Assembly: GCF_000368685.1 (NCBI RefSeq)
Contig: NZ_KB849628.1
Coordinates: 512,442-576,441 of the forward strand
DNA length: 64,000 nucleotides
Reading direction: 5' to 3'
Source of the DNA: Acinetobacter baylyi DSM 14961 = CIP 107474
GTDB lineage: Bacteria > Pseudomonadota > Gammaproteobacteria > Pseudomonadales > Moraxellaceae
Positions 17,828 to 27,262 of this stretch are shown piece by piece. The notes under the pieces are model-generated. The model was not told where the DNA came from and ran no database searches. It worked only from the letters and a program-made list of their open reading frames with translations. The position numbers were made by a program, and so were the translations under genes. How positions within the stretch are numbered: position 1 is the stretch's first letter; each line of letters starts with the position of its first letter.

Positions 17828-20476
17828 GTGACCCAAAGACTCGATCAAATGGCATCAACTTTATCTTCAACCACTACAACAGCAAATACCCTAAAAACCA
17901 ATACCCTTCCATCCGCATTCGAGCAAACTGAGATTCAGAGTACTTTAGAGAAAACAGCACTTCAACCTGAAAAGCTGACACATATTCCACAACTTGAGGA
18001 TATCCCATCTTCAACCAAACGCATTAAGCCACTGAATAACTTTTTAGGTCAGGATCGTGCGAAAGCCTCTGTTGAGGCAGGTATTTCCCTGCCTTATTCG
18101 GGCTATAATATCTTTGCTGTAGGTACAGCAGGCCTAGGTAAGCGCACCATGATTAAGCGCTTACTCCAACAACATGCGAAAAGCATGCCTACCCCAGACG
18201 ATTGGGTGTATGTCAATAATTTCAAAAATGCACGGCAGCCACTCGCGTTAAGATTTCCTGCGGGTAGTGGACCAAAATTTCAAAATACGTTACATCAGGC
18301 GTGGCAAACGATTTTAAAGCAGCTTGAGCGCCGTTTTACTGCAGAAACCTATCATAACCGTATTGAACAGATTCGTCAGGAAACTGGACAAGAGCAGCAA
18401 GAAGCGTTAGTTGAACTCACCAAAGAAGGTGAAGAGCTTGATTTAAAACTCATTTCACGCAATGAAGAGCATTGTTTTGTTCCTGTTCATTTAAAAGATG
18501 ATCAGGTTCATGAAATGACACAAAATGAAATTGAAGCACTAAGCAGCAAAGAGCGCGCTGAAATCGCAGCCAACATGCGCTATATGGATAAAAAGCTTGA
18601 GCGTCTTGGATTACATCTAGGTTCACTTGAAGATGATGCTCGAGATCGTGTATCAGTATTGAACCGTGATATTGCCAAACAAGTAGTCATTCCACGCATG
18701 GAACAGATTCTAAACAAGCACAAGACTGTGCAGGGTTTGGATGAGTACCTGAAGCATTATGCAGATGACATTATTCAAAATGTAGAAATGATTCTGGAAC
18801 AGGAAGAAGATGACTTCTCACCTGCTTTATTCAATCGGGTGCCTTCGCGTTATCAAGCCAATACCATCGTGACCAATAAGCCAAATTCTGGTGCACCTGT
18901 TATTTTTGAAGATTTTCCAACCCATTACAATTTGTTGGGGCATGTTGAACAACTTACCCAAAACGGCACGATTACCACTGATTTCACGTTGATCCGTCCA
19001 GGTTCTTTGCATCAGGCCAATGGTGGCTTTCTCATGCTTGAAGCAGAACAACTGCTAGAGCAACCTTATGCATGGCAGGGTTTGAAGCGTGCGCTTAAAT
19101 CTGGACAGCTTAAACTCTCCTCTCTTGAGCATATGCTAACGTTAACGGGTAGTATCTCGATTGAACCTGCGGCTGTACCGCTTGATCTTAAAGTGATTTT
19201 GATGGCAGAACCAGAGATCTATTACGAGATACTGGAAGTAGAGCCTGAACTTGGCAGTGTATTTAAAATTCGCGCAGATTTTACAGATACCCTACAACGT
19301 AATGAGACCAATGAACAAGCCTATATGCAGTTGATTGCTGATTATGTTCAGGCTGATAAGCTTCTGCCGTTTGACCGTTCTGCACTTGCTGCGTTACTTA
19401 CAGATTCAAGCCGTCAAGCTGAAGACCAAAGTTCACTTTCGTTACATGCATCAACGTTAGGCGATTTAATTCGTGAAGCGCACCATCATGCATTTAAATC
19501 AGGCGATAAAATTGTTTCAGATCACCATATCAATCTTGCCTTACAACATCGTCAATATCGCTTAGGCTATTTGAGAGAACTTTACTGGCAAGATCTATCA
19601 CGAGGTACGCAACTCATTGAAACTCGCGGACATCGTCTTGGGCAGATCAATGCGCTCTCTGTAATTCATTACGCAGATGTGGAGTTTGGTTTACCCTCTC
19701 GCTTAACTGCGTCTGTTTATCAGGGCGGTGGCGATATTCTAGACATCGAACGTAGTGTCGAACTGGGTGGATCACTACATGCCAAAGGTGTACTTTTGAT
19801 GTCGAGCTTCTTAAAAGCCCACTTTGGACGTTCACAAATCTTGCATTTCTCGGCTGCATTGGCATTTGAACAAAGCTATGGTCAGGTCGATGGTGATAGT
19901 GCTACCGTTGCTGAATTATCTGCATTGATTTCGGCCATCAGCCAACTCCCAATTGATCAATCTTGGGCCATTACAGGTTCTATGAACCAATTGGGTCAGG
20001 TACAACCTATTGGCGGCGTTAACGCTAAAATCGAGGGTTTCTATGATGCATGTAAATTACAGGGTTTGACAGGCAAACAAGGCGTAATCATTCCGCGTCA
20101 AAATATGCAACATCTCATGCTACGCCAAGATGTCATGGAAGCCGTTAAAGCTGGTCAGTTCCATGTCCATGCCATTGAAACTATCGATCAGGCACTGGAA
20201 ATTTTGATGGCTCGTCCTGTAGGAACCTTAGACAAAAAAGGTCGCTATAGTAAAGGATCAATTTATGCTGCGGTTATGGAACAACTCGAATATTGGCAAG
20301 CCATTGAAGATGGAGATGATGTAGAAGGTGAGCCAAAAAAGAAGCGCAAAAAAAAGAAAAGAGAAAAATCGGATAGCAAAAAGTCAGTATGTGATGCTGA
20401 AGATGTAGCACAACCTGAACTTAGCGTTTCGGTTTATCCAAAACTTAAGCGACGTGCAAAACGATATCATCAATAA
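17828..20476 (+). CDS. Lon-family (S16) ATP-dependent protease, LonH/YcbZ type
   Basis: 882 residues. The N-terminus is disordered and Thr-rich. Walker A is at 99-107 (GTAGLGKRT). A long helical insertion (about 160-340) splits the ATPase domain. The C-terminal Lon protease domain has the catalytic pair Ser690 (DGDSATVAELSALISA) and Lys734 (GGVNAKIEGFYDAC), 44 residues apart as in Lon. This architecture is that of the YcbZ/LonH group, not classical LonA, which has an N-terminal substrate domain and about 780 residues. A Lys-rich stretch (KKKRKKKKREK) near residue 840 could bind nucleic acid. The start is GTG at 17828; an ATG seven codons in is possible. Substrates are unknown. An inverted repeat follows the stop. 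Confidence 0.9.
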   Translation: MTQRLDQMASTLSSTTTTANTLKTNTLPSAFEQTEIQSTLEKTALQPEKLTHIPQLEDIPSSTKRIKPLNNFLGQDRAKASVEAGISLPYSGYNIFAVGTAGLGKRTMIKRLLQQHAKSMPTPDDWVYVNNFKNARQPLALRFPAGSGPKFQNTLHQAWQTILKQLERRFTAETYHNRIEQIRQETGQEQQEALVELTKEGEELDLKLISRNEEHCFVPVHLKDDQVHEMTQNEIEALSSKERAEIAANMRYMDKKLERLGLHLGSLEDDARDRVSVLNRDIAKQVVIPRMEQILNKHKTVQGLDEYLKHYADDIIQNVEMILEQEEDDFSPALFNRVPSRYQANTIVTNKPNSGAPVIFEDFPTHYNLLGHVEQLTQNGTITTDFTLIRPGSLHQANGGFLMLEAEQLLEQPYAWQGLKRALKSGQLKLSSLEHMLTLTGSISIEPAAVPLDLKVILMAEPEIYYEILEVEPELGSVFKIRADFTDTLQRNETNEQAYMQLIADYVQADKLLPFDRSALAALLTDSSRQAEDQSSLSLHASTLGDLIREAHHHAFKSGDKIVSDHHINLALQHRQYRLGYLRELYWQDLSRGTQLIETRGHRLGQINALSVIHYADVEFGLPSRLTASVYQGGGDILDIERSVELGGSLHAKGVLLMSSFLKAHFGRSQILHFSAALAFEQSYGQVDGDSATVAELSALISAISQLPIDQSWAITGSMNQLGQVQPIGGVNAKIEGFYDACKLQGLTGKQGVIIPRQNMQHLMLRQDVMEAVKAGQFHVHAIETIDQALEILMARPVGTLDKKGRYSKGSIYAAVMEQLEYWQAIEDGDDVEGEPKKKRKKKKREKSDSKKSVCDAEDVAQPELSVSVYPKLKRRAKRYHQ

Positions 20477-20490
20477 GTATCTTGTATTAC

Positions 20491-20520
20491 AGACAGGTCA
20501 GCCATTTGACTGACCTGTCT
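20491..20520. other. Perfect 11-bp inverted repeat after the Lon-like gene
   Basis: AGACAGGTCAG and CTGACCTGTCT are separated by 8 nt. It lies between two convergent genes, where a terminator is expected, but neither side has a T-run. It may slow polymerase or protect mRNA 3' ends. Confidence 0.5.
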
Positions 20521-20540
20521 GCTTAAATAAGGACTCTACT

Positions 20541-21167
20541 TTAAGCCCTTAATATTTTAAGATAATTCTCCAAATTCTGTTTGGCTTGTTGCTCAAGTTT
20601 GTCTTGAAAAAAATGAGTTTGATATAACGGTGTTTGTTGGTAAAACTCATTTAAAATTTGAGCACGTTTTGATCGATAAATACTAAAATCAACCCAAGAA
20701 TATTCATGTTGAATCTGTATTTCATATTCAAAAAAACGTGCAGATGATGCACCCAAAATTGCTAAATCAATATCTAACAATATTTTTAAATCATGATCTG
20801 TAGTGCTTTGATGCTGTTTTGTGCATAAAATCCAATAACATACCTGTTGAACTAACTCGGGCGATAAATGATTCTCAAATAATGTGCAGAATAAATCTGC
20901 ACTTTGTTCTTCATTGTCTTTTGCAGTGGATTCATAAATGACATCATGAAACCATAAAGCTAATTCTACTGTTGAAGGGTTTTGCAAATCTTGGTAAACA
21001 GCCTCAAGCCACTGCAAACATTCGCCTAAGTGCTGTAAGGTATGATAATAACGCTGTGGCTGCTCATAAGCCTGTAATAATTGAGTAATGAGCTTTCTTT
21101 TATCTTCGCTAAAGTCAAAAAAATTGGCTAGGCGAGACCACGAACGTATAAAAATATCAGTGCTCAA
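20541..21167 (-). CDS. HD-superfamily metal-dependent phosphohydrolase
   Basis: 208 residues, helical, with the HD motif in ALWFHDVIYESTAKDNEEQSA and an upstream His in YHTLQHLGECL, which together are the likely metal ligands. It belongs to the group of short predicted HD hydrolases found beside YaaA or on their own. The substrate is unknown, and nucleotides are the common choice in the superfamily. The gene follows yaaA after 31 bp on the same strand and is probably cotranscribed. Confidence 0.85.
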   Translation of the reverse strand: MSTDIFIRSWSRLANFFDFSEDKRKLITQLLQAYEQPQRYYHTLQHLGECLQWLEAVYQDLQNPSTVELALWFHDVIYESTAKDNEEQSADLFCTLFENHLSPELVQQVCYWILCTKQHQSTTDHDLKILLDIDLAILGASSARFFEYEIQIQHEYSWVDFSIYRSKRAQILNEFYQQTPLYQTHFFQDKLEQQAKQNLENYLKILRA

Positions 21168-21198
21168 CTTATCTCCCCCAACCCAGATCTATCTTAGT

Positions 21199-21975
21199 TT
21201 AAGCCTGTTCATCACGCTTAAAAACAAGTTCATGCTGATTCGAATTTTCAAGATCGAAATAATAACCTTCCGAGTTGAACGCTTTAAGATCCTCTGCGTT
21301 TTCAAGTTTATTTTCAATAATGAAACGTGCCATGAGTCCTCGTGCTTTTTTGGCATAAAAGCTAATCACTTTATATTTGCCATTTTTCTGATCTAGAAAT
21401 ACAGGCTTAACAATTTGAGCATTAATCTTCTGTTCTTTAACAGATTTATAATATTCATCTGATGCAATATTCACCAGAATCTTAGAATTTGTTTGTTCCA
21501 GATCCTCATTAATTAAACGTGTAATACGATCATCCCAAAACTCATAAAGATTGTGACCACGTGAATTATGCAATTTTGTTCCCATTTCCAAGCGATATGG
21601 CATCATTAAATCTAGCGGACGGAGTAATCCATATAATCCTGACAGCATTCGTAAGTGTTTCTGAGCAAACTCAAAATCATTTTCTTGTAAATGATAGGCA
21701 TCTAGACCTGTATAAACATCGCCTTTGAAGGCAAAAATCGCTTGTCTAGCATTGGCCAGCGTGAGCTCAGATGTCCAATCTTGAAAGCGTTCAGCATTTA
21801 GTTTGGCAATTTTTTCACTTACACTCATCAAGCTGGCGATTTCTGAAGCAGATAAGCTACGACAATAGTCGATAAGCGCTTGTGATTGATCCAGAAGTCT
21901 TGGTAAAGTGTGTTTATCCGTTGGAAGTGTAGATTCGTAATCTAAGGTCTTAGCAGGAGAAATTAGGGCGAGCAT
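21199..21975 (-). CDS. yaaA: Peroxide stress protein YaaA (DUF328)
   Basis: 258 residues with the conserved start [14 protein letters not shown], the segment [19 protein letters not shown], the block [26 protein letters not shown] and the closing FNSEGYYFD. YaaA in E. coli lowers free iron and limits DNA damage during hydrogen peroxide stress. It binds DNA and is induced through OxyR. I use the ATG at 21975, with AGGTT just upstream. An in-frame TTG two codons earlier has less support. It heads an apparent two-gene unit with the HD hydrolase. Confidence 0.95.
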   Translation of the reverse strand: MLALISPAKTLDYESTLPTDKHTLPRLLDQSQALIDYCRSLSASEIASLMSVSEKIAKLNAERFQDWTSELTLANARQAIFAFKGDVYTGLDAYHLQENDFEFAQKHLRMLSGLYGLLRPLDLMMPYRLEMGTKLHNSRGHNLYEFWDDRITRLINEDLEQTNSKILVNIASDEYYKSVKEQKINAQIVKPVFLDQKNGKYKVISFYAKKARGLMARFIIENKLENAEDLKAFNSEGYYFDLENSNQHELVFKRDEQA

Positions 21976-22109
21976 ATACAACCTGAAGTAAATTGGTTAA
22001 ATAATAGTTAATCAGACTATAACAGTAGACAAATTTTAATGCCAATTTGTGTTTTTGTTTAAGTTAATCGTTAAAATAGCGCATTCTCCTGCTATTAATC
22101 GATCGTCCT

Positions 22110-22748
22110 ATGTCCGAACAAATGTTCATTCAGGGTCCTGTGGGTCAAATTGAAGTTTTTGTTGATTATCCACAGGGTGAAGCGAAAGGATTTGCTGTCG
22201 TTTGCCATCCCCACCCTCTTCAAGGCGGAACTCCTCAACATAAAGTTCCTGCATTACTCGCCCAACTCCTACTCGAACAGGGTTGTATCGTTTATCGTCC
22301 GAGCTTTCGTGGTTCAGGTGAAAGTCATGGCGTACATGATGAAGGTCATGGCGAAACCGATGACATTTTGACAGTCATTGATCATGCTCGCAAATTGCAT
22401 ATTACCCTGCCATTTTATGCAGGTGGTTTCAGCTTTGGTGCTCATGTCATGGCGAAAAGCTATGCTGCATTACCAGATGAGTTAAAACCTAAACAAACAA
22501 TTTTATGTGGTTTACCAACAGCAACCGTTGCAGGTGTTCGTCATTATGTGACACCGCCGCTAAAAGGTGACATTTTGTTTATCCACGGTGAACAAGATGA
22601 AGTTACTTTACTCTCCGACATGATTGCATGGGCAAAACCGCAACGCCACTTGATTACGGTTTTACCAGGTGCCAATCACTTCTTTACAGGCTACTTGAAG
22701 CAACTACGTATCGCAATTTCTCGCTTTTTGTTTGTTCAGTCAATTTAA
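22110..22748 (+). CDS. Alpha/beta-fold hydrolase
   Basis: 212 residues with an alpha/beta hydrolase core: the HPHPLQGGTPQHKVP oxyanion-side loop, the nucleophile elbow GGFSFGAH with Ser near residue 111, an Asp in HGEQDEVTLLSD and a His in PGANHFFTGYL. This is the pattern of small cytosolic serine hydrolases often annotated as dienelactone-hydrolase-like or as OsmC-independent hydrolases. There is no signal peptide. The substrate is unknown. It is convergent with pepD. Confidence 0.85.
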   Translation: MSEQMFIQGPVGQIEVFVDYPQGEAKGFAVVCHPHPLQGGTPQHKVPALLAQLLLEQGCIVYRPSFRGSGESHGVHDEGHGETDDILTVIDHARKLHITLPFYAGGFSFGAHVMAKSYAALPDELKPKQTILCGLPTATVAGVRHYVTPPLKGDILFIHGEQDEVTLLSDMIAWAKPQRHLITVLPGANHFFTGYLKQLRIAISRFLFVQSI

Positions 22749-22770
22749 ATTTGAGATTTTGAAGTGTTTA

Positions 22771-22799
22771 ACGTGCGGAATGAATGATTTCCCACGTTA
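22771..22799. other. Hairpin between converging genes
   Basis: AACGTG-C-GGAA pairs with TTCC-CACGTT around a 7-nt loop with one bulged C. It has no T-run on either side. It may be a weak or Rho-assisted end for the hydrolase gene. Confidence 0.35.
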
Positions 22800-22857
22800 A
22801 GCCAAATCGATTCAAATACTTTTTGACTCGATCACTGTCATTATCGTCTCAATCAAC

Positions 22858-24321
22858 TTACTCCACACTTTCCAAAGCCGTCACCAACAACTTCCAGCAT
22901 TTCTCTACGGTATCTACTTTGACTCGTTCGCCTGGTGCATGTGCCCCCTGAATATCCGGTCCAAATGAAACCATCTGTAAATTTGGATAATGTTCGGCAA
23001 TAATCCCACACTCCAAGCCTGCATGGATCACTTTAAGATTCGGCTCAATATTAAAAGCCTTTTGATAGGCTTGCTGTAAGCACTTTAGAGCAGCGGAGTC
23101 AGGATTTGGTTTCCAACCTGAAACCAGCGGTGCAAGTTCAGATGTAATACCAAATTTCATAAAGTGCGTTGCAATTTTTTGTGAAAATGCCTGAGCTTCA
23201 GTATTTACCATTGATCTCACCATGATCACAGCTTGAGCACCATCTCGATCTAAATGAACCACACCAATATTATTTGAAGTTTCCACTACATCTGGCAAAG
23301 CTGAACTCATTTGCGCTACACCATATGGACAAGTTGCCAATGCTTCTAGCCAAGCTGCTTGCTGTTCTGGATGGATAATTTCATTTCCTAAAGCTCGATT
23401 GATTTGAACTTCAATTTTAAGCTGATCATCTATGCCTTTAAGTGACTGGTTCCACCGTGCTTCATATTCATCAAGACGCTGCTCAAGCAAATCAATATTG
23501 ATTTTAGGTAAAATGATTTTAGCATATGCTTCACGAGGTAAAGCATTGCGTGCTGTACCACCATGAAGCTCGACCAGATAACCATCCAGTTCCTGTAAGT
23601 GTTGATGCAAAAATCTGGATAAAATAACATTGGCATTGCCACGTCCAAGATGAATATCAACACCTGAATGGCCACCTCTCAAACCTGAAATGCGTATCTC
23701 TATTGCTTCAAGATCAAGTTGAGGTGTTGCTACATATTTAAGTTGTTGATGAATTTCCACATCCTGACTGCCCGCACAGCCCAGATAAAGCTCACCCCAT
23801 TCCTCTGTATCAATGTTAAATAACCAGTGTCCATTGAGTATATTAGACTCAAGTAAGCGTGCCCCACTCATACCCGCTTCTTCATCCACGGTAAGAAGTA
23901 CTTCAATTGGACCATGTGAAATATCACTAGATTCAAGCACTGCCAGAGCCAAAGCGACCCCAATACCATTATCAGCGCCCAAGGTGGTATCAGGAGCAAT
24001 TAACCAATCATCTTCTAGAACTGGTCGAATGGGATCTTTGTTAAAATCGTGCTGTGTTCCTGTATTCGCTTGAGTCACCATATCCAGATGCCCCTGCAAA
24101 ATCACACCTTTAACATTTTCCTTTCCAGAAACTGCAGGCTTACGAATAATCAGATTGCCAATATGATCAATATAGGTTTCTAAACCACGACTTTTCGCCC
24201 AATCATTTAGATAATCACGTAACTTATGTTCTTGTTTGGATAGTCTAGGGATACGACAGAGTGTAGAAAAATGCTTCCAAACGATTTGAGGCGAGAGTAG
24301 AGAAAAGTCAAATTGTTGCAT
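22858..24321 (-). CDS. pepD: Aminoacyl-histidine dipeptidase (beta-alanyl/Xaa-His dipeptidase)
   Basis: 487 residues, the usual length of PepD. M20 metallopeptidase features are in order: LQGHLDMV (first zinc His and catalytic Asp), DTTLGADNGIGVALA (bridging Asp), LLTVDEEAGMSGA (catalytic Glu and zinc Glu), FNIDTEEWGELYLGCAGS, LRGGHSGVDIHLGRGNA in the dimerisation lid, and HAGLECGII and GAHAPGERV towards the C-terminus. It hydrolyses Xaa-His dipeptides such as carnosine in the cytosol. It has its own transcription unit. Confidence 0.97.
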   Translation of the reverse strand: MQQFDFSLLSPQIVWKHFSTLCRIPRLSKQEHKLRDYLNDWAKSRGLETYIDHIGNLIIRKPAVSGKENVKGVILQGHLDMVTQANTGTQHDFNKDPIRPVLEDDWLIAPDTTLGADNGIGVALALAVLESSDISHGPIEVLLTVDEEAGMSGARLLESNILNGHWLFNIDTEEWGELYLGCAGSQDVEIHQQLKYVATPQLDLEAIEIRISGLRGGHSGVDIHLGRGNANVILSRFLHQHLQELDGYLVELHGGTARNALPREAYAKIILPKINIDLLEQRLDEYEARWNQSLKGIDDQLKIEVQINRALGNEIIHPEQQAAWLEALATCPYGVAQMSSALPDVVETSNNIGVVHLDRDGAQAVIMVRSMVNTEAQAFSQKIATHFMKFGITSELAPLVSGWKPNPDSAALKCLQQAYQKAFNIEPNLKVIHAGLECGIIAEHYPNLQMVSFGPDIQGAHAPGERVKVDTVEKCWKLLVTALESVE

Positions 24322-24398
24322 TCAGATTTACTCGATTTATAGACGAGAACATTCTTAGAATATACACAACATAGTGACAGTATGCAGAACTATTTCTT

Positions 24399-24776
24399 TT
24401 ACTTTGTCCATTCAAAATGTGTGAAATGATGATCTGCCTTTAAACTACTCTCTACGGCATGTGCAAGCTGACGTATCAAACTTTGTGCATTGATTTTTTC
24501 AAACCAGTCTTGATTTTCATCTGGATGAGCTGAAATCTCACACACTAAATGCCCTTCCTGATCGGGTTGCTGACAAGTTACACACAATGGAAGCGGTTGA
24601 TTGGCAATACTCACTTCGACTTGTTTGTCTGTGTGATCGATATATTCTGCATCAAAACCATAATCACTTAGCTGCTTAAACAGTAATGCCGCAACATATT
24701 CTTGAGCCATACGTGATTGATTACCAGATGCATCATGATTTTTTGGATGATGCGCAATAAATTGTAATTTTCTCAT
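24399..24776 (-). CDS. Conserved hypothetical small protein
   Basis: 125 residues, soluble, acidic and His-rich. I do not recognise a named domain. It has MRKLQFIAHHPKNHDASGNQ at the start, two Cys in LCVTCQQ that could bind metal, and WFEKINAQSLIRQLAHAVE in the second half. The ATG at 24776 is preferred, because an upstream in-frame TTG overlaps the likely ribosome site. It lies alone between pepD and the aromatic biosynthesis operon, behind a good terminator. Confidence 0.75.
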   Translation of the reverse strand: MRKLQFIAHHPKNHDASGNQSRMAQEYVAALLFKQLSDYGFDAEYIDHTDKQVEVSIANQPLPLCVTCQQPDQEGHLVCEISAHPDENQDWFEKINAQSLIRQLAHAVESSLKADHHFTHFEWTK

Positions 24777-24830
24777 TCCATGTCCCAATTACTTTATCAT
24801 TATTTGAACACTATGATGTCAGCATAGCCA

Positions 24831-24867
24831 ATAAACAAACAGCAGCCAAGCAAAAGCTGACTGCTGT
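24831..24867 (-). terminator. Intrinsic terminator of the aromatic amino acid unit
   Basis: Read on the minus strand, ACAGCAGTCAGC pairs with GCTTGGCTGCTGT around TTTT (one G-U, one bulge) and TTTGTTTAT follows. It lies about 45 bp after the tyrA-aroA stop. Confidence 0.75.
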
Positions 24868-24910
24868 CTTTAATTTATGTTACTGAGTATATATTCGGTA
24901 CATTAATGAA

Positions 24911-27157
24911 TCATTGACTGACCGTAATACTTAAACCTGCACGATTTGCCAACTCTGTAAATGTTGGAAAACTAGTAGCGACAGTTTCGGTACCAATAAT
25001 CTCAATATCACCTGCTGTACGTAATCCAGCGATACTAAAACTCATTGCAATACGATGATCATGATGTGATTGAATCTGTCCGCCATTAAACACAGGAGAC
25101 CAGTCACCTGATTTGCCTTTACCTTCAATGATAATTCCATCGCTTGTAGGCGTACAATCAATTCCCATGATCTTTAAACCATCTGCCATCACCTGAATAC
25201 GATCAGATTCTTTCACACGAAGCTCCGCTGCACCTGTTAAAACAGTTTGCCCTTCAGCACATGCTGCCGCAATAAACAACGATGGGAATTCATCAATCGC
25301 CAATGGCACTTGATCTTCAGGAATATGAATACCTTTTAGCGTACGCGAACCCTTGATGTGAATATCTGCAATTGGTTCACCGCCTGCAATGCGTTCATTT
25401 TCAACAGCAATATCCGCACCCATTTGTTTTAGGATTTCGATTACACCTGTACGTGTCGGGTTGATTCCCACAGCCTCAAGCACAACATCAGCATTTTCTG
25501 TAATCGCAGCACCCACCATAAAGAAAGCAGCAGATGAAATATCGGAAGGCACCTGAATATGAGTACCCACTAATTTACCACCACCTTGCAACGTGATCTT
25601 GTTGCCTTCTGTTTTTACGTCATAGCCAAATGCTCGTAACATGCGCTCGGTATGATCACGTGTTGGTTCTGGTTCAGTGACAGAAGTTTCGCCTTCCGCC
25701 CATAAACCTGCAAGTAAAATACCTGATTTCACCTGAGCAGATGCCATTGGCAAATCATACTGAATACCTTTAAGCATCTGACTACCAGAAATACTGACAG
25801 GAGGCGTGCCCTTTTCTCCTGTGGTCTGAATCTGAGCGCCCATTAAACGCAATGGCTTAGCAATACGTTCCATTGGTCGTTTTGACAATGAAGCATCACC
25901 TGTCATTACAGAATCAAATTTCTGCGCAGAAAGCATGCCTGAAAGTAGGCGCATGCTGGTACCAGAGTTACCCATATATAAAGCACCAACAGGCGCTTTC
26001 AAGCCATTCATACCCACACCATGAATGGTAACTTCACCATTTTTCGGTCCTTCGATGCTGACACCCATATCACGAAATGCCTGTAAAGTGGCAAGCGCAT
26101 CTTCACCTTCAAGAAAGCCCGTTACATGGGTTGTGCCTTCAGCAATCGCACCAAACATAATTGAACGATGTGACACTGATTTATCACCAGGTATGGTGAA
26201 TTTACCTTTAAATGCTTTAGGTCCTGGCGAAATCGTAAATTGCTGTGTCACCTTGTTTTTCTCCATTAATGGTTTCTTTGCTAACATGTGATTAAAGTGT
26301 TGTCGTGCAGCCTGCGCATGACCAAGCAATCCCATAAGTGCTTGGGAGTCTTCATTTTCTATGAGCTGTCGAATCTGTGAAAGCTGGTGTTCAAAACCAT
26401 CTACAGCATTGAGTATTGCAGCTTTATTGGCAAAAAAGATATCGTGCCACATTTGTGGATCACTCGCTGCGATCCTTGAAAAATCACGGAATCCACCAGC
26501 AGCATACCTAAAAATATCCAGATTATCTTCACGATTTGCAAGCTGTTCGACCAGATTAAATGCCATCAGATGTGGTAAATGACTGGTGTGTGCCAGCACT
26601 TCATCATGTCTGGTCACATCCATACAAATCACTTCTGCCTTGGCAGCAGACCAAAGCTGAATAAGCTTTTCAACTGCCCAAGGCGCACTGCTCTTGAGAG
26701 GAGTAAGAATTACTTTGTGATTTGCAAATAAATCAATTTTACCTGCATGGACACCCGTATGCTCACTTCCTGCAATCGGATGGCCAGGTACAAAACCTTC
26801 AGGTAAATTTTCACCAAACACAGCCTTAGCTGCATCAACCACATTACCTTTGGTGCTCCCAACATCGGTGATGATAGTATGCTGTGCAAGATAGGGTTGA
26901 ATTTGCGCCAGAACCGCTTGGGTTGCACGCACAGGCAAGGCGAGTATCACCAGATCGGCCCCTTGAACTGCCTCTACAGGATCACGAAAGCCTTCTTCGA
27001 TCAAACCCAGTGCTTTTGCATCTTCAAGTGTTTTTGCAGAGCGTGTCGATGCCACAACTGAGCCTGCTAATTTTTCGGCCTGAATAACACGCGCCAGACT
27101 TGATCCTATTAATCCAAGACCAATAAAGGCAACTTTTTTAAATAAAGGTTGGGCCAT
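24911..27157 (-). CDS. tyrA-aroA: Bifunctional prephenate dehydrogenase / 3-phosphoshikimate 1-carboxyvinyltransferase
   Basis: 748 residues, two enzymes in one chain. Residues about 1-295 are prephenate dehydrogenase: the NAD site GLGLIGSSLARV, GHPIAGSEHTGV, and HLPHLMAFNLV. From about residue 310 it is EPSP synthase: KFTIPGDKSVSHRSIMFGAIAEGTT, YMGNSGTSMRLLSGML, DASLSKRPMERI, IAIDEFPSL-type and RVKESDRIQ segments. It therefore catalyses the last shikimate step before chorismate and the tyrosine branch step after it. The fusion is a known trait of Acinetobacter and some relatives. pheA lies just upstream on the same strand, 105 bp away, so chorismate mutase, prephenate dehydratase, prephenate dehydrogenase and EPSP synthase are encoded together. 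Confidence 0.97.
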   Translation of the reverse strand: MAQPLFKKVAFIGLGLIGSSLARVIQAEKLAGSVVASTRSAKTLEDAKALGLIEEGFRDPVEAVQGADLVILALPVRATQAVLAQIQPYLAQHTIITDVGSTKGNVVDAAKAVFGENLPEGFVPGHPIAGSEHTGVHAGKIDLFANHKVILTPLKSSAPWAVEKLIQLWSAAKAEVICMDVTRHDEVLAHTSHLPHLMAFNLVEQLANREDNLDIFRYAAGGFRDFSRIAASDPQMWHDIFFANKAAILNAVDGFEHQLSQIRQLIENEDSQALMGLLGHAQAARQHFNHMLAKKPLMEKNKVTQQFTISPGPKAFKGKFTIPGDKSVSHRSIMFGAIAEGTTHVTGFLEGEDALATLQAFRDMGVSIEGPKNGEVTIHGVGMNGLKAPVGALYMGNSGTSMRLLSGMLSAQKFDSVMTGDASLSKRPMERIAKPLRLMGAQIQTTGEKGTPPVSISGSQMLKGIQYDLPMASAQVKSGILLAGLWAEGETSVTEPEPTRDHTERMLRAFGYDVKTEGNKITLQGGGKLVGTHIQVPSDISSAAFFMVGAAITENADVVLEAVGINPTRTGVIEILKQMGADIAVENERIAGGEPIADIHIKGSRTLKGIHIPEDQVPLAIDEFPSLFIAAACAEGQTVLTGAAELRVKESDRIQVMADGLKIMGIDCTPTSDGIIIEGKGKSGDWSPVFNGGQIQSHHDHRIAMSFSIAGLRTAGDIEIIGTETVATSFPTFTELANRAGLSITVSQ

Positions 27158-27262
27158 ACCGTTAAACTTTCATCTCTTTTTAATCAGGTCATTTTTGATG
27201 AAGTTGTTCATCAAACGCTAAACAGGTTGTCTTATCTTAAAGACTCGACCACCCCATTGTCA

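Noticed and set aside
20491..20520. Intrinsic terminator after the Lon-like gene
   Set aside because: The 11-bp inverted repeat is perfect but no T-run follows on either strand, so it is listed only as an inverted repeat.
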